A stretch of 64,000 nt of DNA from Gemmataceae bacterium. Its GTDB lineage: Bacteria > Planctomycetota > Planctomycetia > Gemmatales > Gemmataceae. Location of the stretch: the NCBI GenBank assembly GCA_022842245.1, contig JALHPZ010000004.1, positions 62,001-126,000 of the forward strand. The letters run 5' to 3'. The notes under the pieces were generated by a model. That model searched no databases, was not told the origin of the DNA, and was given only the letters and a program-made list of their open reading frames with translations. How positions within the stretch are numbered: the stretch's first letter is position 1; every line of letters starts with the position of its first letter. The translations under genes were made by a program, and so were the position numbers. Shown here piece after piece: positions 28,261 through 36,574 of this stretch.

Positions 28261-29247
28261 CTACGATTCGCGAACGCGGGCGGCCTCGGCTTCCACGCGA
28301 TCCGCGAGTTCGGGCGTGTACGGCACGGCTTCCCCCGGTTCGGGCGAGACCGGGACCAGCCGGTGGACGATGGCGGCGATCAACGCTTCGATTCCCGCAC
28401 CGGTGGAAGCCGAGACCGGGATCGCGCCGGCGGGCGCTTCGAATGCCGGCGGGCAATCGCACTTGTTGACGACGAGAATCGGATCGCCGCCGTCGGGAAA
28501 GATCGGGTTCGGGTCGGTGCCGTCGAGCAGCCAGACGACGAGGTCGGCTTGGTCGAGGAACCGGCGAGCGAGCGCGATGCCCTCGGCTTCGAGCGATTCG
28601 GTCGCGCGGCGAAGGCCGGCGGTATCCGCGAGTTCCACCGGCCACCCGTCGAGGGCGACGAACGTCGTCACGACGTCGCGCGTCGTGCCGGCGACCGGCG
28701 AAACGATACTGCGCTCGAAGCCGGCGATGGCGTTCACGAGGGAGCTTTTTCCGGCGTTGGGCGCGCCGGCGATCACGACCTTCCACGGTTCGACGAGATG
28801 CCGGCCCACGGGCGAGAGGGCCGCCAGACGGGGGATGTTTCGTGGATCGCGCACGGCGCGATCGAACGCCCCGTGCGTCTGGTCGAGAAGGATCGCGGCG
28901 GTGCGCAATGTCCGCGCCTGTTCGACCGGTGCCCGCGGACGAACGTCCGCGGGCTTCGCCCGACAACCATTGTCCTCAAACAGCCTTTGCAAGCGTTTGA
29001 CGACCTGTGTTCCACCGTGGGCGTGAATCTCGATCGTCGGCTCCGGTACGACGCGCGTCACGGCGAGCACGACTTCGTCGTCGAGCGTGCCGAACCAGGT
29101 CCGATGGAGGACCGGCGATTCCGGCAGCGACTTGCCATTCGCTGGTTGGAATAGTTTGCAAACGATCCGCCACGCGTCGGAGCCCGCGATTTCAAGCACG
29201 GCAATGGCGCCGATGCCGGGTGGCGTCAGTAGCGCGACGGTCGTCAC
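28261..29247 (-). CDS. Short MnmE/TrmE-like GTPase
   Basis: 328 residues, against about 450 for MnmE. N-terminal folate-binding-like domain (VALLTPPGIGAIAVLEIAGS, HAHGGTQVVKRLQRLFE), then a G domain with Walker A GAPNAGKSSLVNAIAG, switch region VAGTTRDVV, DTAGLR, and NKCD as G4. Missing are the GEFTKRAFLNGK-type helix that introduces the helical domain, most of that domain, and the C-terminal C-x-G-K catalytic motif of MnmE. It may therefore not carry out cmnm5U34 synthesis, or does so differently. Overlaps the coaX stop by 4 nt (ATGA), a translational coupling. Confidence 0.78.
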   Translation of the reverse strand: MTTVALLTPPGIGAIAVLEIAGSDAWRIVCKLFQPANGKSLPESPVLHRTWFGTLDDEVVLAVTRVVPEPTIEIHAHGGTQVVKRLQRLFEDNGCRAKPADVRPRAPVEQARTLRTAAILLDQTHGAFDRAVRDPRNIPRLAALSPVGRHLVEPWKVVIAGAPNAGKSSLVNAIAGFERSIVSPVAGTTRDVVTTFVALDGWPVELADTAGLRRATESLEAEGIALARRFLDQADLVVWLLDGTDPNPIFPDGGDPILVVNKCDCPPAFEAPAGAIPVSASTGAGIEALIAAIVHRLVPVSPEPGEAVPYTPELADRVEAEAARVRES

Positions 29248-29984
29248 GGCAAACCCTCAGCCGCGAGTCGGATTCCTTCGAGCGTGAGCGTCGGCGCGTG
29301 GATCAATGGGGGCAAGAGCTTATCGATCAGAAGTTCGGCGTCTCCGCCGGTAACGATCGTCTTCTGGCGATCGCGCGGCACATCGCGCAGCCAAAGGGAT
29401 CGGGAGCAATTGCAGGCGCCCACAATGGAAAGGTAAATGCCGTTGCGGATCGCGTCGACCGTGTTGCGGCCGCCCTCGCCGCCCATGTTCTCCGCGAAGT
29501 CCACTTCCGGTAACCGGGCCGTCCCCGCCGCCAGCGCCTTCGCCATCATGCGGAAGCCGGGAAGGATCGCCCCACCCAGGAACTCGCCGCCCTCGCCGAC
29601 GTGATTGATGACGACCGCCGTGCCGACCTGGACGACCAGCATAGGCCCCGGGCCATGCAGGCGATAGGCCGCCCACGATGCGCAGAGCCGGTCGATGCCG
29701 ACCCTCGAGGGGTCCGTCAGGTCCGTTTTCAGCGGGATCTGCGTGAACGAATCGATGACGGCGACCGGTTCGGATCGCGATCCGATCCAGCGAGTGAACC
29801 GGCAAGCCCGCTCCGGATGCACGCTCGCGACGGCCCAGTTCACCGGCCCGGAACGCGCAGCGATCTCGTGTTTCCATTCCTCTTCGCCGTCGCCGAGGTT
29901 CGAGACTCGTTCGACTCGTCCGCCCTCGCACCAGCCCCATTTGATCCGGCTGTTGCCGATATCCACCACAATGTCCGGCGTCAT
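29244..29984 (-). CDS. coaX: Type III pantothenate kinase (CoaX)
   Basis: 246 residues. First step of CoA synthesis, phosphorylating pantothenate; the family uses an ASKHA fold. Seen: phosphate-1 motif VVDIGNSRIKWGW, the GIDRLCASWAAY motif, the phosphate-2 region VQVGTAVVINHVGEGGEFLG, GGAILPGFRMM and the C-terminal VTGGDAELL. In most CoaX proteins the second motif reads D-x-G-T-A-x-T-x-D; here both acidic positions are changed (Gln and Asn), so activity is less certain than the fold. Overlaps obgE and the MnmE-like gene by 4 nt each. Confidence 0.85.
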   Translation of the reverse strand: MTPDIVVDIGNSRIKWGWCEGGRVERVSNLGDGEEEWKHEIAARSGPVNWAVASVHPERACRFTRWIGSRSEPVAVIDSFTQIPLKTDLTDPSRVGIDRLCASWAAYRLHGPGPMLVVQVGTAVVINHVGEGGEFLGGAILPGFRMMAKALAAGTARLPEVDFAENMGGEGGRNTVDAIRNGIYLSIVGACNCSRSLWLRDVPRDRQKTIVTGGDAELLIDKLLPPLIHAPTLTLEGIRLAAEGLP

Positions 29985-31051
29985 GACGTCGACTCGCGGA
30001 TGGCCTTCTCCAACGGGAATTCGATCGGCTTCCGCTTCGCGGCCTCCTCGGCTTCCGCGCGCTTCAATTCCGCAATCGTCTGCGCCACGCGACCGACGAG
30101 TTGTGACAGCCCCTGCCCCGTGACGGAGGAAATCAGCAGCACTTCCTGGCCCAACTCGGCCGCGAGCCGATCGCGCACAGCCTCGGAATCGGTCAGTTCC
30201 GCCTTGCTGACGCAGATCACTTCCGGTTTCTCGGCCAGCGGCAGACTGTAAAGGCTCAGTTCCTTCCGGATCGCGCGGTAGTTCTCGACCGGATCGCGTT
30301 CGTCCGTGGGGAAGGGTTCGACGAGATGGACGAGTACGCGTGTGCGCTCGACGTGTCGGAGGAATTCGTGCCCGAGTCCGACGCCTTGCGCGGCACCTTC
30401 GATGAGGCCGGGCAGGTCGGCGAGGACGAAGCCGTGGTCGCCGCCGACGTTGACGATGCCGAGGTTCGGCGACTTGGTTGTGAACGGATAATCGGCGATC
30501 TCCGGCGTGGCCCGGCTGAGCCGCGAGAGCAGAGTCGACTTTCCGGCGTTCGGGAAGCCGACGAGACCCGCATCGGCGATCACCTTGAGTTCCAAGGAGA
30601 TCCAGCGTTCCTCGCCGTCGTCGCCGGGGCCGAACTGGCGCGGCGTGCGGTTCGTTGCGGTGGCGTAGTACTTGTTCCCGCGCCCGCCCTTGCCCCCCTG
30701 CCCGACCGTCACCTCGTCGCCGACGTTCACGAGGTCCTTGAGGATGTTCCCCCGATCGCGGTCGCGGACGATGGTTCCGGGAGGTACGGGAATAATCAGA
30801 TCGGCCGCGTCCTTGCCGGCGCAGAGCGAGGTACCGCCGGGGTCGCCGGGCTTCGCTTTCCAGTGTTTCTTGGTGGTGAGCGGCGCGAGGTTATCGGCAT
30901 TCGCCACGGCGCGCACGATGACGGAGCCGCCGTCGCCGCCGTCGCCGCCGTCCGGCCCGCCGCGCGGCACGTACTTCTCCCGCCGGAACGAGACCATGCC
31001 CCGCCCGCCATCCCCGCCCCGCACGTAGAGTTCGACACGATCGACAAACAT
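29981..31051 (-). CDS. obgE: GTPase Obg
   Basis: 356 residues. Ribosome-assembly GTPase. N-terminal glycine-rich Obg domain (MFVDRVELYVRGGDGGRGMV, GPDGGDGGDGGSVIV, GQGGKGGRGNKYYATATN), then the G domain: G1 GFPNAGKSTLLSRLS, switch TTKSPNLG, G3 DLPGLIEGA, G4 CVSKAEL (variant of NKxD), G5 ISSVTGQG. ATG 31051 is the family start; the frame upstream lies over the end of argS and is not used. Co-transcribed with argS (8-nt gap) and coupled to coaX by ATGA. Confidence 0.95.
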   Translation of the reverse strand: MFVDRVELYVRGGDGGRGMVSFRREKYVPRGGPDGGDGGDGGSVIVRAVANADNLAPLTTKKHWKAKPGDPGGTSLCAGKDAADLIIPVPPGTIVRDRDRGNILKDLVNVGDEVTVGQGGKGGRGNKYYATATNRTPRQFGPGDDGEERWISLELKVIADAGLVGFPNAGKSTLLSRLSRATPEIADYPFTTKSPNLGIVNVGGDHGFVLADLPGLIEGAAQGVGLGHEFLRHVERTRVLVHLVEPFPTDERDPVENYRAIRKELSLYSLPLAEKPEVICVSKAELTDSEAVRDRLAAELGQEVLLISSVTGQGLSQLVGRVAQTIAELKRAEAEEAAKRKPIEFPLEKAIRESTS

Positions 31052-31059
31052 GGTTTCCC

Positions 31060-32880
31060 TTACATCCGCTCCACGGTGCGGATGCCCAACAGGTTGAGGA
31101 CAAGCTGTATCGCGCGGGCCACGAGGTCGACGAGCACGAGCCGGCTGTCCCGCAGGTCCGGCGTCTCGGCCTTCAGCACTGGGCACGCCTCGAAGAAGGT
31201 GCTGTAGGCCTTCGCCAAGTCCCAGAGGTACGCGGTCAGGTAATGCGGCAGGTACTCGGCCGCCGCCGCTTCGATGGCCTCGGGAAGCTTCAGCAGTTGC
31301 ACGACCAGGGCGCGTTCTTGCGGTGTCGTGTTCGACACCGCCGGCAACTTCGATCTGAAGGCCGTCTCATCGATGTCGCCCTTGCGGAAGATGCTCCGGC
31401 ACCGCGCATAGGCGTACTGCATGTACGTCGCCGTGTTCCCCTCGGTCGCGAGCATCTTGTCGTAATCGAAGATGTAATCGCTCGTTCGATTCCCGCTCAG
31501 GTCGGCGTATTTCACTGCCCCGTAGCCGACCGTCTCCGCGATCGTCCGCTTAACCTCATCCGTCAATTCCGGAACTTCGTGGCCGACGGCCTTCCGGGAA
31601 GCGTAGCTCTCCTCGTACTTCTTCAGACCCAGTTCCGCCGCCTCGTCGAGAAGCGCCGCGAGCTCGACCGTGCCGCCGTCGCGCGTCCGGTATGGCTTCT
31701 TGTCGCGGCCGAGGATCGAACCGAACTGAATGTGCTGGAAATCGACGTTCGCATAGCCCCACCGCTTCGCGTTCGCGAAGAGGGTCTTGAAGTGCAGTGC
31801 CTGCCGTGCGTCCACGACGTAGAGCATCACGTCCGGCTTCCAGGTCTCAACGCGATACTTGATCGTCGCGAGATCGGTCGTCGTGTAGGTGAACGCGCCG
31901 TCCCGCTTGCGGATCAACGCGGGAGGCTCTTCCTTCTTGGCCTGTTCGTCGTCCTTCGGAATGATTCCCTTCGCGTTCGGCACGACGACGGCGCCATTAC
32001 TTTCGACCGCGATCCCTTTCTCCAGCAAGTCCGAGACGACCCCCGGCAGCATGCCGTGGTAGAAGCTCTCGCCGAGGGCGTGGTCGATCTTAACGTCGAG
32101 CCGTTCGTAGATCGGCCTCAGCATTTCAAGGCAGGCCGGCATGAACTTCTGCCAGAGGGCGACGTTTTCCGGATCGCCGGCGTGGAGCTTGGCGGTTTCC
32201 TTGCGGCAGGCGTCCATGATGTCGCCGGTCGCCGTATCCTCGTCATCGTCGCTCGCCTTCGCCAGGTTGCGGACAAGGATGTACAGGCGAGCGAGTTCCC
32301 GCACCGGGTCGGCGGCGTAGGCCGCGTCGTCGCGGTGGTGTTTGTAGCCGTAGATGAGAATGCCGAACTGCGTGCCCCAGTCGCCGAGGTGGTTGTCGCC
32401 CACCACGGTATGGCCGCAAAAGCGGAGGATGCGAACGAGCGCATCCCCGATGATCGTGCTGCGGAGGTGGCCGACGTGAAGCGGCTTCGCAACGTTCGGG
32501 CCGCTCAGGTCCACGACGAACGACTTCGGCTTCGCCACCGTCGGCACGCCGAGGCGCTCGTCCCTCGCCATCGCCGCAATCCGCGATTCGAGGTGCGACG
32601 GCTTCAACTTGATGTTGATGAAGCCAGGCCCCGCGACGGTCGCGGACTCGATCAGATGGTTCGCGGGAATCTTCGCAATGATTGTCTTCGCCAACTCCGG
32701 CGGTTTCTGGCCGACCGCTTTCGCCAAGGCCATCGCGAAGTTCGCCTGGTAGTCGCCATGATCCGCGTTCGCGGCCGGCTTCACCATCGCCAGATAGTCG
32801 GCCACCTTCGCGCGGTCCGGCGACATCTCCGCGAGGATTGGCTCGAACATGTCTCGAATGGCAACCACCAGGCTCATCAT
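31060..32880 (-). CDS. argS: Arginine--tRNA ligase
   Basis: 606 residues, class I synthetase. N-terminal Add-1 domain, ATP-site signature VAKPLHVGHLRSTIIGDALV (HVGH), FCGHTVVGDNHLGDWGTQFG, YTTTDLATIKYR, YVVDARQALHFKTLF, and the C-terminal anticodon-binding DALR domain (YLWDLAKAYSTFFEACPVL, RAIQLVLNLLGIRTVERM). ArgS usually lacks a canonical KMSKS; here FGSILGRDKKPYRTRDGG is in the equivalent place. Heads the translation-linked operon continuing to obgE. Confidence 0.97.
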   Translation of the reverse strand: MMSLVVAIRDMFEPILAEMSPDRAKVADYLAMVKPAANADHGDYQANFAMALAKAVGQKPPELAKTIIAKIPANHLIESATVAGPGFINIKLKPSHLESRIAAMARDERLGVPTVAKPKSFVVDLSGPNVAKPLHVGHLRSTIIGDALVRILRFCGHTVVGDNHLGDWGTQFGILIYGYKHHRDDAAYAADPVRELARLYILVRNLAKASDDDEDTATGDIMDACRKETAKLHAGDPENVALWQKFMPACLEMLRPIYERLDVKIDHALGESFYHGMLPGVVSDLLEKGIAVESNGAVVVPNAKGIIPKDDEQAKKEEPPALIRKRDGAFTYTTTDLATIKYRVETWKPDVMLYVVDARQALHFKTLFANAKRWGYANVDFQHIQFGSILGRDKKPYRTRDGGTVELAALLDEAAELGLKKYEESYASRKAVGHEVPELTDEVKRTIAETVGYGAVKYADLSGNRTSDYIFDYDKMLATEGNTATYMQYAYARCRSIFRKGDIDETAFRSKLPAVSNTTPQERALVVQLLKLPEAIEAAAAEYLPHYLTAYLWDLAKAYSTFFEACPVLKAETPDLRDSRLVLVDLVARAIQLVLNLLGIRTVERM

Positions 32881-32966
32881 CGTCCCCGAAACAATCGTCG
32901 GCCGGTCGGCACCCCACGAGGGGCACCGGCAGGCCGACGGTGAAATTCTACGGAATCGCTATCGAA

Positions 32967-33395
32967 TCAGTCGATTTCCTTTTCCCAATCGACCGGCTTG
33001 GCGTCGGCCCACACTTCGTCGAGCCGGTAGTAGTCGCGCGTGTCGGGGTCGAAGACGTGGACCATCACGTCGCCGTAGTCCTGCACCACCCACTTGCTCG
33101 CCTCGTAGCCGTTCACGCCCATGCGAGTATCGCCGGCCGCCCGCATCGCCGCGTCCACTTCCTCGACGATCGTGTGCACCTGCCGCCGGCTCGCGCCGGT
33201 GGCGAGCACGAAGAAGTCGAACTCCGTGGTGATGTCGCGGAGATCGAAGACTTCGACCTTGTCGCCCTTGTTCTCGCGGGCCACCTTGGCGGCGAGACAG
33301 GCGCGGTGCAGGCCGCTGGGCAGATTGGCACGGGACGCGATGGGAGCGGGGATCGCTCCGTTGGAGATCGGCATCGGAGTGGCGACGTTGTTCAA
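32967..33395 (-). CDS. rsfS: Ribosomal silencing factor RsfS
   Basis: About 142 residues. RsfS binds uL14 and blocks 30S-50S joining in starvation. Family landmarks: ENKGDKVEVFDLRDITTEFD, FFVLATGASRRQVHTIVEEV, GYEASKWVVQDYGDVMVHVF, RDYYRLDEVWADAKPVDW. The start is ambiguous: a TTG at 33395 has GGAGG 4 nt upstream, whereas the first ATG (33374) has no Shine-Dalgarno; both give a normal-sized protein. Separated from argS by 86 nt. Confidence 0.92.
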   Translation of the reverse strand: MNNVATPMPISNGAIPAPIASRANLPSGLHRACLAAKVARENKGDKVEVFDLRDITTEFDFFVLATGASRRQVHTIVEEVDAAMRAAGDTRMGVNGYEASKWVVQDYGDVMVHVFDPDTRDYYRLDEVWADAKPVDWEKEID

Positions 33396-33691
33396 GCGGC
33401 CTCCGGGGGTGGAATGGGTCCTCCCGATGGCCGTTGGTGCTGGGGCAAGATCGAAACTCGATTTGCCGTGAGCGTGGGTCCGGCCCTCGGGAAAGGGTGA
33501 AGATACGGAAACGGCGGCGCGGGACAACGAACCCGACCGCCTATCGGAATCTTCGACGCGTCCATCGTAAAAATCAACAGTCATTTTGGATTTCGCCGGG
33601 AATTCATGGTTCGGAAGACGGACACGCGCCGGACGCGCGGGTTCGCGGTCGGTATGCTGACGCCATTCGCTACCTCTTCGAGCGCCCCGCC
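33396..33691. other. Divergent spacer between rsfS and the dehydrogenase gene
   Basis: About 296 bases. Open frames exist across it in several phases but none has a family signature or a ribosome binding site; nothing else recognised. It should contain the two divergent promoters. Confidence 0.4.
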
Positions 33692-34681
33692 ATGAACCGC
33701 GTTCTGATCGGCCCCGCCCCGCTCCGCGAGATCCCGGAAGCCTACGTGCCCGTTCTGGAGGCCGCCGGCCTCGTGCCCGTCTTCGGGCCAGTCACGCCGA
33801 AGTTCACCGAGGCGCAGGTCGCCGAACTCCTTCCCGGTTGCGTGGCGTCGCTCGCCGGTTCGGAGCCGTACACCCCCGCCGTCATCGCGTCGGCAGCGAA
33901 GCAAGGGCTGAAGGTGATCGCCCGCGCCGGCGTCGGGTACGACGAGGTGAACGTGTCCGCCGCGACGGAGCACGGCGTCGCCGTCACGATTGCGGCGGGG
34001 TCCAACCAACTCGCCGTGGCCGAGCACACCTTCATGCTGATTCTCGCGCTGGCGCGGAAGCTCCTTCCGCAGCATGCCGCCACCAAGGCCGGCCAGTGGC
34101 CCCGCAAGGCCAACGAACCGATCCGCGGCAAGACGCTCGGGGTCATCGGCGTCGGTCGGATCGGCCACGAGGTCATCCGCCTCGGCCACGCGTTCGGCAT
34201 GAACCTCCTCGCCTGCGAGATCGCACCGGACCACCTCTTCTTCGAACGCTTCGGCGCCAAGCTCGTCAGCGCCGACGAGGTCTTCGCCCAGGCCGACTAC
34301 GTCACGCTCCATACGCCGATGACGCCCCTGACCGAACACATGGTGAACGAGCGGACGCTCGGGCTCATGAAGCCTACGGCGTACCTCATCAACACCTCGC
34401 GCGGGCCGGTCGTGGACGAGGGGGCCTTGTTGAAGGCCTTGACGGAAAAGAAAATCGCCGGCGCGGCCCTCGACGTCTTCGAACACGAACCGGCTAAGCA
34501 GAATCCGCTCTTCTCGCTCGACAACGTCGTCCTCACGGCCCACACCGCCGGCGTCGACACCCGCAGCATCCGCGACATGGCCAACTACGCGGCCCGCGCC
34601 ATCGTGAAACTCCTCGCGAAGGAGTGGCCCGATGAATGGGTCGTCAATCCCGAAGTTCGCACGCGATTTTTCGCAGGATAA
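33692..34681 (+). CDS. D-isomer-specific 2-hydroxyacid dehydrogenase (phosphoglycerate dehydrogenase-like)
   Basis: 329 residues. NAD-dependent dehydrogenase: substrate-domain start, VIARAGVGYDEVNVSAATEHG, NAD-binding GVIGVGRIGHEVIRLGHAFG, catalytic Arg in INTSRGPVVDEGAL, Glu in DVFEHEPAKQNPLF, and His in VVLTAHTAGVDT. The length matches SerA-like dehydrogenases without an ACT domain; formate or glyoxylate reductase activity is also possible. Last gene of the core-like region; the composition and gene content change directly after it. Confidence 0.9.
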   Translation: MNRVLIGPAPLREIPEAYVPVLEAAGLVPVFGPVTPKFTEAQVAELLPGCVASLAGSEPYTPAVIASAAKQGLKVIARAGVGYDEVNVSAATEHGVAVTIAAGSNQLAVAEHTFMLILALARKLLPQHAATKAGQWPRKANEPIRGKTLGVIGVGRIGHEVIRLGHAFGMNLLACEIAPDHLFFERFGAKLVSADEVFAQADYVTLHTPMTPLTEHMVNERTLGLMKPTAYLINTSRGPVVDEGALLKALTEKKIAGAALDVFEHEPAKQNPLFSLDNVVLTAHTAGVDTRSIRDMANYAARAIVKLLAKEWPDEWVVNPEVRTRFFAG

Positions 34682-34686
34682 GTGCT

Positions 34687-34821
34687 TGCAAGGCATGCCA
34701 CCGCCGCCCGGCCTGTGTGAAACGCGGCGTTGTTGCAGATCACATGAATGCGTGTGGCCCAGCGGAACCGGCTCCGCAACACGTCGAGGTGGGCCGGGAA
34801 CAACGCCGAGTTCGAGATGCT
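34687..34821 (-). pseudogene. Decayed IS630-type transposase fragment
   Basis: The minus strand encodes SISNSALFPAHLDVLR, then FRWATRIHVICNNAAFHTGR and CLA, a clear match in style to the C-terminal DDE core of IS630-family transposases (usual form HVICDNAxFH). About 45 codons remain, with no start, no upstream DDE parts, and the catalytic Asp changed to Asn. It marks a past insertion exactly where core-like sequence gives way to accessory genes. Confidence 0.7.
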
Positions 34822-34851
34822 ATGGGGGAGAGGGGCACGGAGGGTGACGGT

Positions 34852-35331
34852 GTGAAGATTCTCTTCCTCCACGGCTGGCACTCGGTTCCGGGCGGCGTCA
34901 AACCGACCTACCTGAAGGACCACGGCCACACCGTCATCAACCCGGCCCTCGATGACGACGACTTCGAGGCCGCTGTCCGCATCGCTCAGGAAGCATTCGA
35001 TCAGCATCAGCCGGCAGTCGTCGTCGGCAGTTCCCGTGGCGGCGCTATCGCCATGAACATCAACAGCAGTGATGCCAAGCTCGTGCTACTCTGTCCGGCG
35101 TGGAAGAATTGGGGAACAGCCAATACGGTCAGGCCCGACACCGTGATCCTGCACAGCAGTTCCGACGACGTGATCCCATTTGCCGACAGCGAAGAGTTGG
35201 CGGCCAAGAGCGGGGCCAAGGTGATCGAGGTCGGCAGCGATCACCGACTGGCCGACCCGGAGCCGCTGGCGGCGATGTTGAAGGCGTGCCACACCCATGT
35301 CGAGCCGATTCAAGAAGAAGATTTTTTCTGA
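34852..35331 (+). CDS. Small alpha/beta hydrolase
   Basis: 159 residues. LFLHGWHSVPGGVKPTYL is the oxyanion-hole end of an alpha/beta hydrolase, VVVGSSRGGAIAM carries the nucleophile Ser (G-x-S-x-G), HSSSDDVIPF the Asp, and GSDHRLADPEPL the His. Short hydrolases of this kind resemble the UPF0227/YqiA or RBBP9 group. GTG start at 34852 with GGAGGG 7 nt upstream. First intact gene right of the transposase remnant. Confidence 0.72.
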   Translation: MKILFLHGWHSVPGGVKPTYLKDHGHTVINPALDDDDFEAAVRIAQEAFDQHQPAVVVGSSRGGAIAMNINSSDAKLVLLCPAWKNWGTANTVRPDTVILHSSSDDVIPFADSEELAAKSGAKVIEVGSDHRLADPEPLAAMLKACHTHVEPIQEEDFF

Positions 35332-35430
35332 CAAGACGGGACCGTCCTCTGTGAGGATGCCTTCCAAAAGGGGAACCGAAGCCGGCTCAACGAGCCGCGG
35401 GAAGACCGACAGCAAGTGGAGGCGTGTCCA

Positions 35431-35760
35431 ATGCCCTTCAGGGAAACACTCGCCGCCCGCATTCGGGATGACTTGGCCCGCCTCAGGAACATCGCAGAGA
35501 AGAAGATGTTCGGCTGCATCTGCTTCTTTCACAATGGCAACCCATTCCTGGGCGTTTGGAACGACCGGCTGATCGCGCGCCTCGGTCCCGAAGAGGGCAG
35601 AGCGTCGCTGCGGGAGCCTTATGTTCGGGAATTTGATATTACCGGCAGGCCGATGCGGAATTGGGTCGCGGTCGAGTCAGCGGGCGTTGAGGACGAGACC
35701 CAACTGCTCAATTGGATCGAGCGGGCGATGAAATTCGTGAAGACGTTACCGAAGACGTGA
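35431..35760 (+). CDS. TfoX N-terminal domain protein
   Basis: 109 residues. Matches the TfoX/Sxy N-terminal domain: KKMFGCICFFHNGNPFLGVW, DRLIARLGPEEG, FDITGRPMRNWVAVE, LLNWIERAMKFVKTLP. In Gammaproteobacteria the full protein is a competence regulator, but stand-alone N-terminal domains like this are widespread and uncharacterised. GGAGG lies 8 nt before ATG 35431. Followed closely by a cupin gene. Confidence 0.8.
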   Translation: MPFRETLAARIRDDLARLRNIAEKKMFGCICFFHNGNPFLGVWNDRLIARLGPEEGRASLREPYVREFDITGRPMRNWVAVESAGVEDETQLLNWIERAMKFVKTLPKT

Positions 35761-35787
35761 ACGATCACATCGAGGGAGAGCGATCGA

Positions 35788-36264
35788 ATGATTCCACCCA
35801 CCATCAATACACCGCCCCAAGGCCGTACCGTCTCCGTTGTCGGCGATGTATATCGCTTCCTCGTCACTGGCGAAGAAACGAATGGCAAGTACGCCACCTG
35901 GGAAGCCCTCGTGCCTCCGGGCGGCGGCCCACCTCCGCACGTCCACAGTCGGGAAGAGGAAAGCTTCTACGTACTCGAAGGCGAAATCACTTTTACGATC
36001 AATGGCGAGCGGGTCGTGGCAACAGCCGGGACCTTTGCCAATATGCCGGTCGGGACACCGCACAACTTTAAGAATGAGAGTCACCGCCCGGCCAAAATGC
36101 TCATTTCCGTTGCCCCTGCCGGCCTGGAGCAGATGTTCCTTGAGGTCGGCGTGCCGTTGGCCGAAGGGACGACGACCGCAGCGCCGACGACGAAGAACGA
36201 TATCGAGAGACTCCTCGCTGCGGCTCCAAACTACGGAGTCGAGATCCAGCTTCCGGGGCATTGA
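35788..36264 (+). CDS. Cupin-domain protein
   Basis: 158 residues. Single cupin barrel: PPHVHSREEESFYVLEGE contains the His-x-His and Glu metal ligands of motif 1, and PVGTPHNFKNES the His of motif 2. The sequence resembles quercetinase/Pirin-like small cupins; substrate unknown. GGGAG 8-9 nt before ATG 35788. Starts 27 nt after the TfoX-N gene, so these small accessory genes are probably one transcript. Confidence 0.82.
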   Translation: MIPPTINTPPQGRTVSVVGDVYRFLVTGEETNGKYATWEALVPPGGGPPPHVHSREEESFYVLEGEITFTINGERVVATAGTFANMPVGTPHNFKNESHRPAKMLISVAPAGLEQMFLEVGVPLAEGTTTAAPTTKNDIERLLAAAPNYGVEIQLPGH

Positions 36265-36574
36265 ACACGAGAAGAAATCGGTATACGCACACGATCCAGG
36301 CAGAATTGATAGCTATCCGAACGGCCTACGGCGGACCTGCGGTGGTTCTGAAGTTGACGCGGTAGCCGGAAATGATCAGCCGAATGACGCGACGTGTGAA
36401 TCTCGACTTTTTACCGGCGCACGGCCCGTTGTTGGAACGAAGGACCACGGGAAGCCGCGCTCAGCGATCTATCTCGCCCATCATAACATCAAGTTGACCA
36501 AAAACGCCGTGTTTTGTAGGCTTTTCTGAACACGATGCACCTTTGATGCACCGTATTCTAGCGGGAAGGCCACG
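36265..36574. other. Gene-free stretch upstream of the integrase
   Basis: 310 bases with no supportable gene and no tRNA. The last 50 bases hold a pair of 8-bp direct repeats. This is the most likely place for the left attachment site and the integrase promoter, but no consensus can be demonstrated. Confidence 0.45.
36534..36552 (+). repeat. GATGCACC direct repeat, 11-bp period
   Basis: GATGCACC at 36534-36541 and 36545-36552, start-to-start 11 bp, i.e. on one face of the helix, 23 nt before the integrase ATG. Candidate operator or arm-type integrase/excisionase site. Confidence 0.5.

Noticed and set aside
36265-36574. tRNA gene as integration site
   Set aside because: No cloverleaf, T-loop or CCA-adjacent acceptor pattern could be made out.
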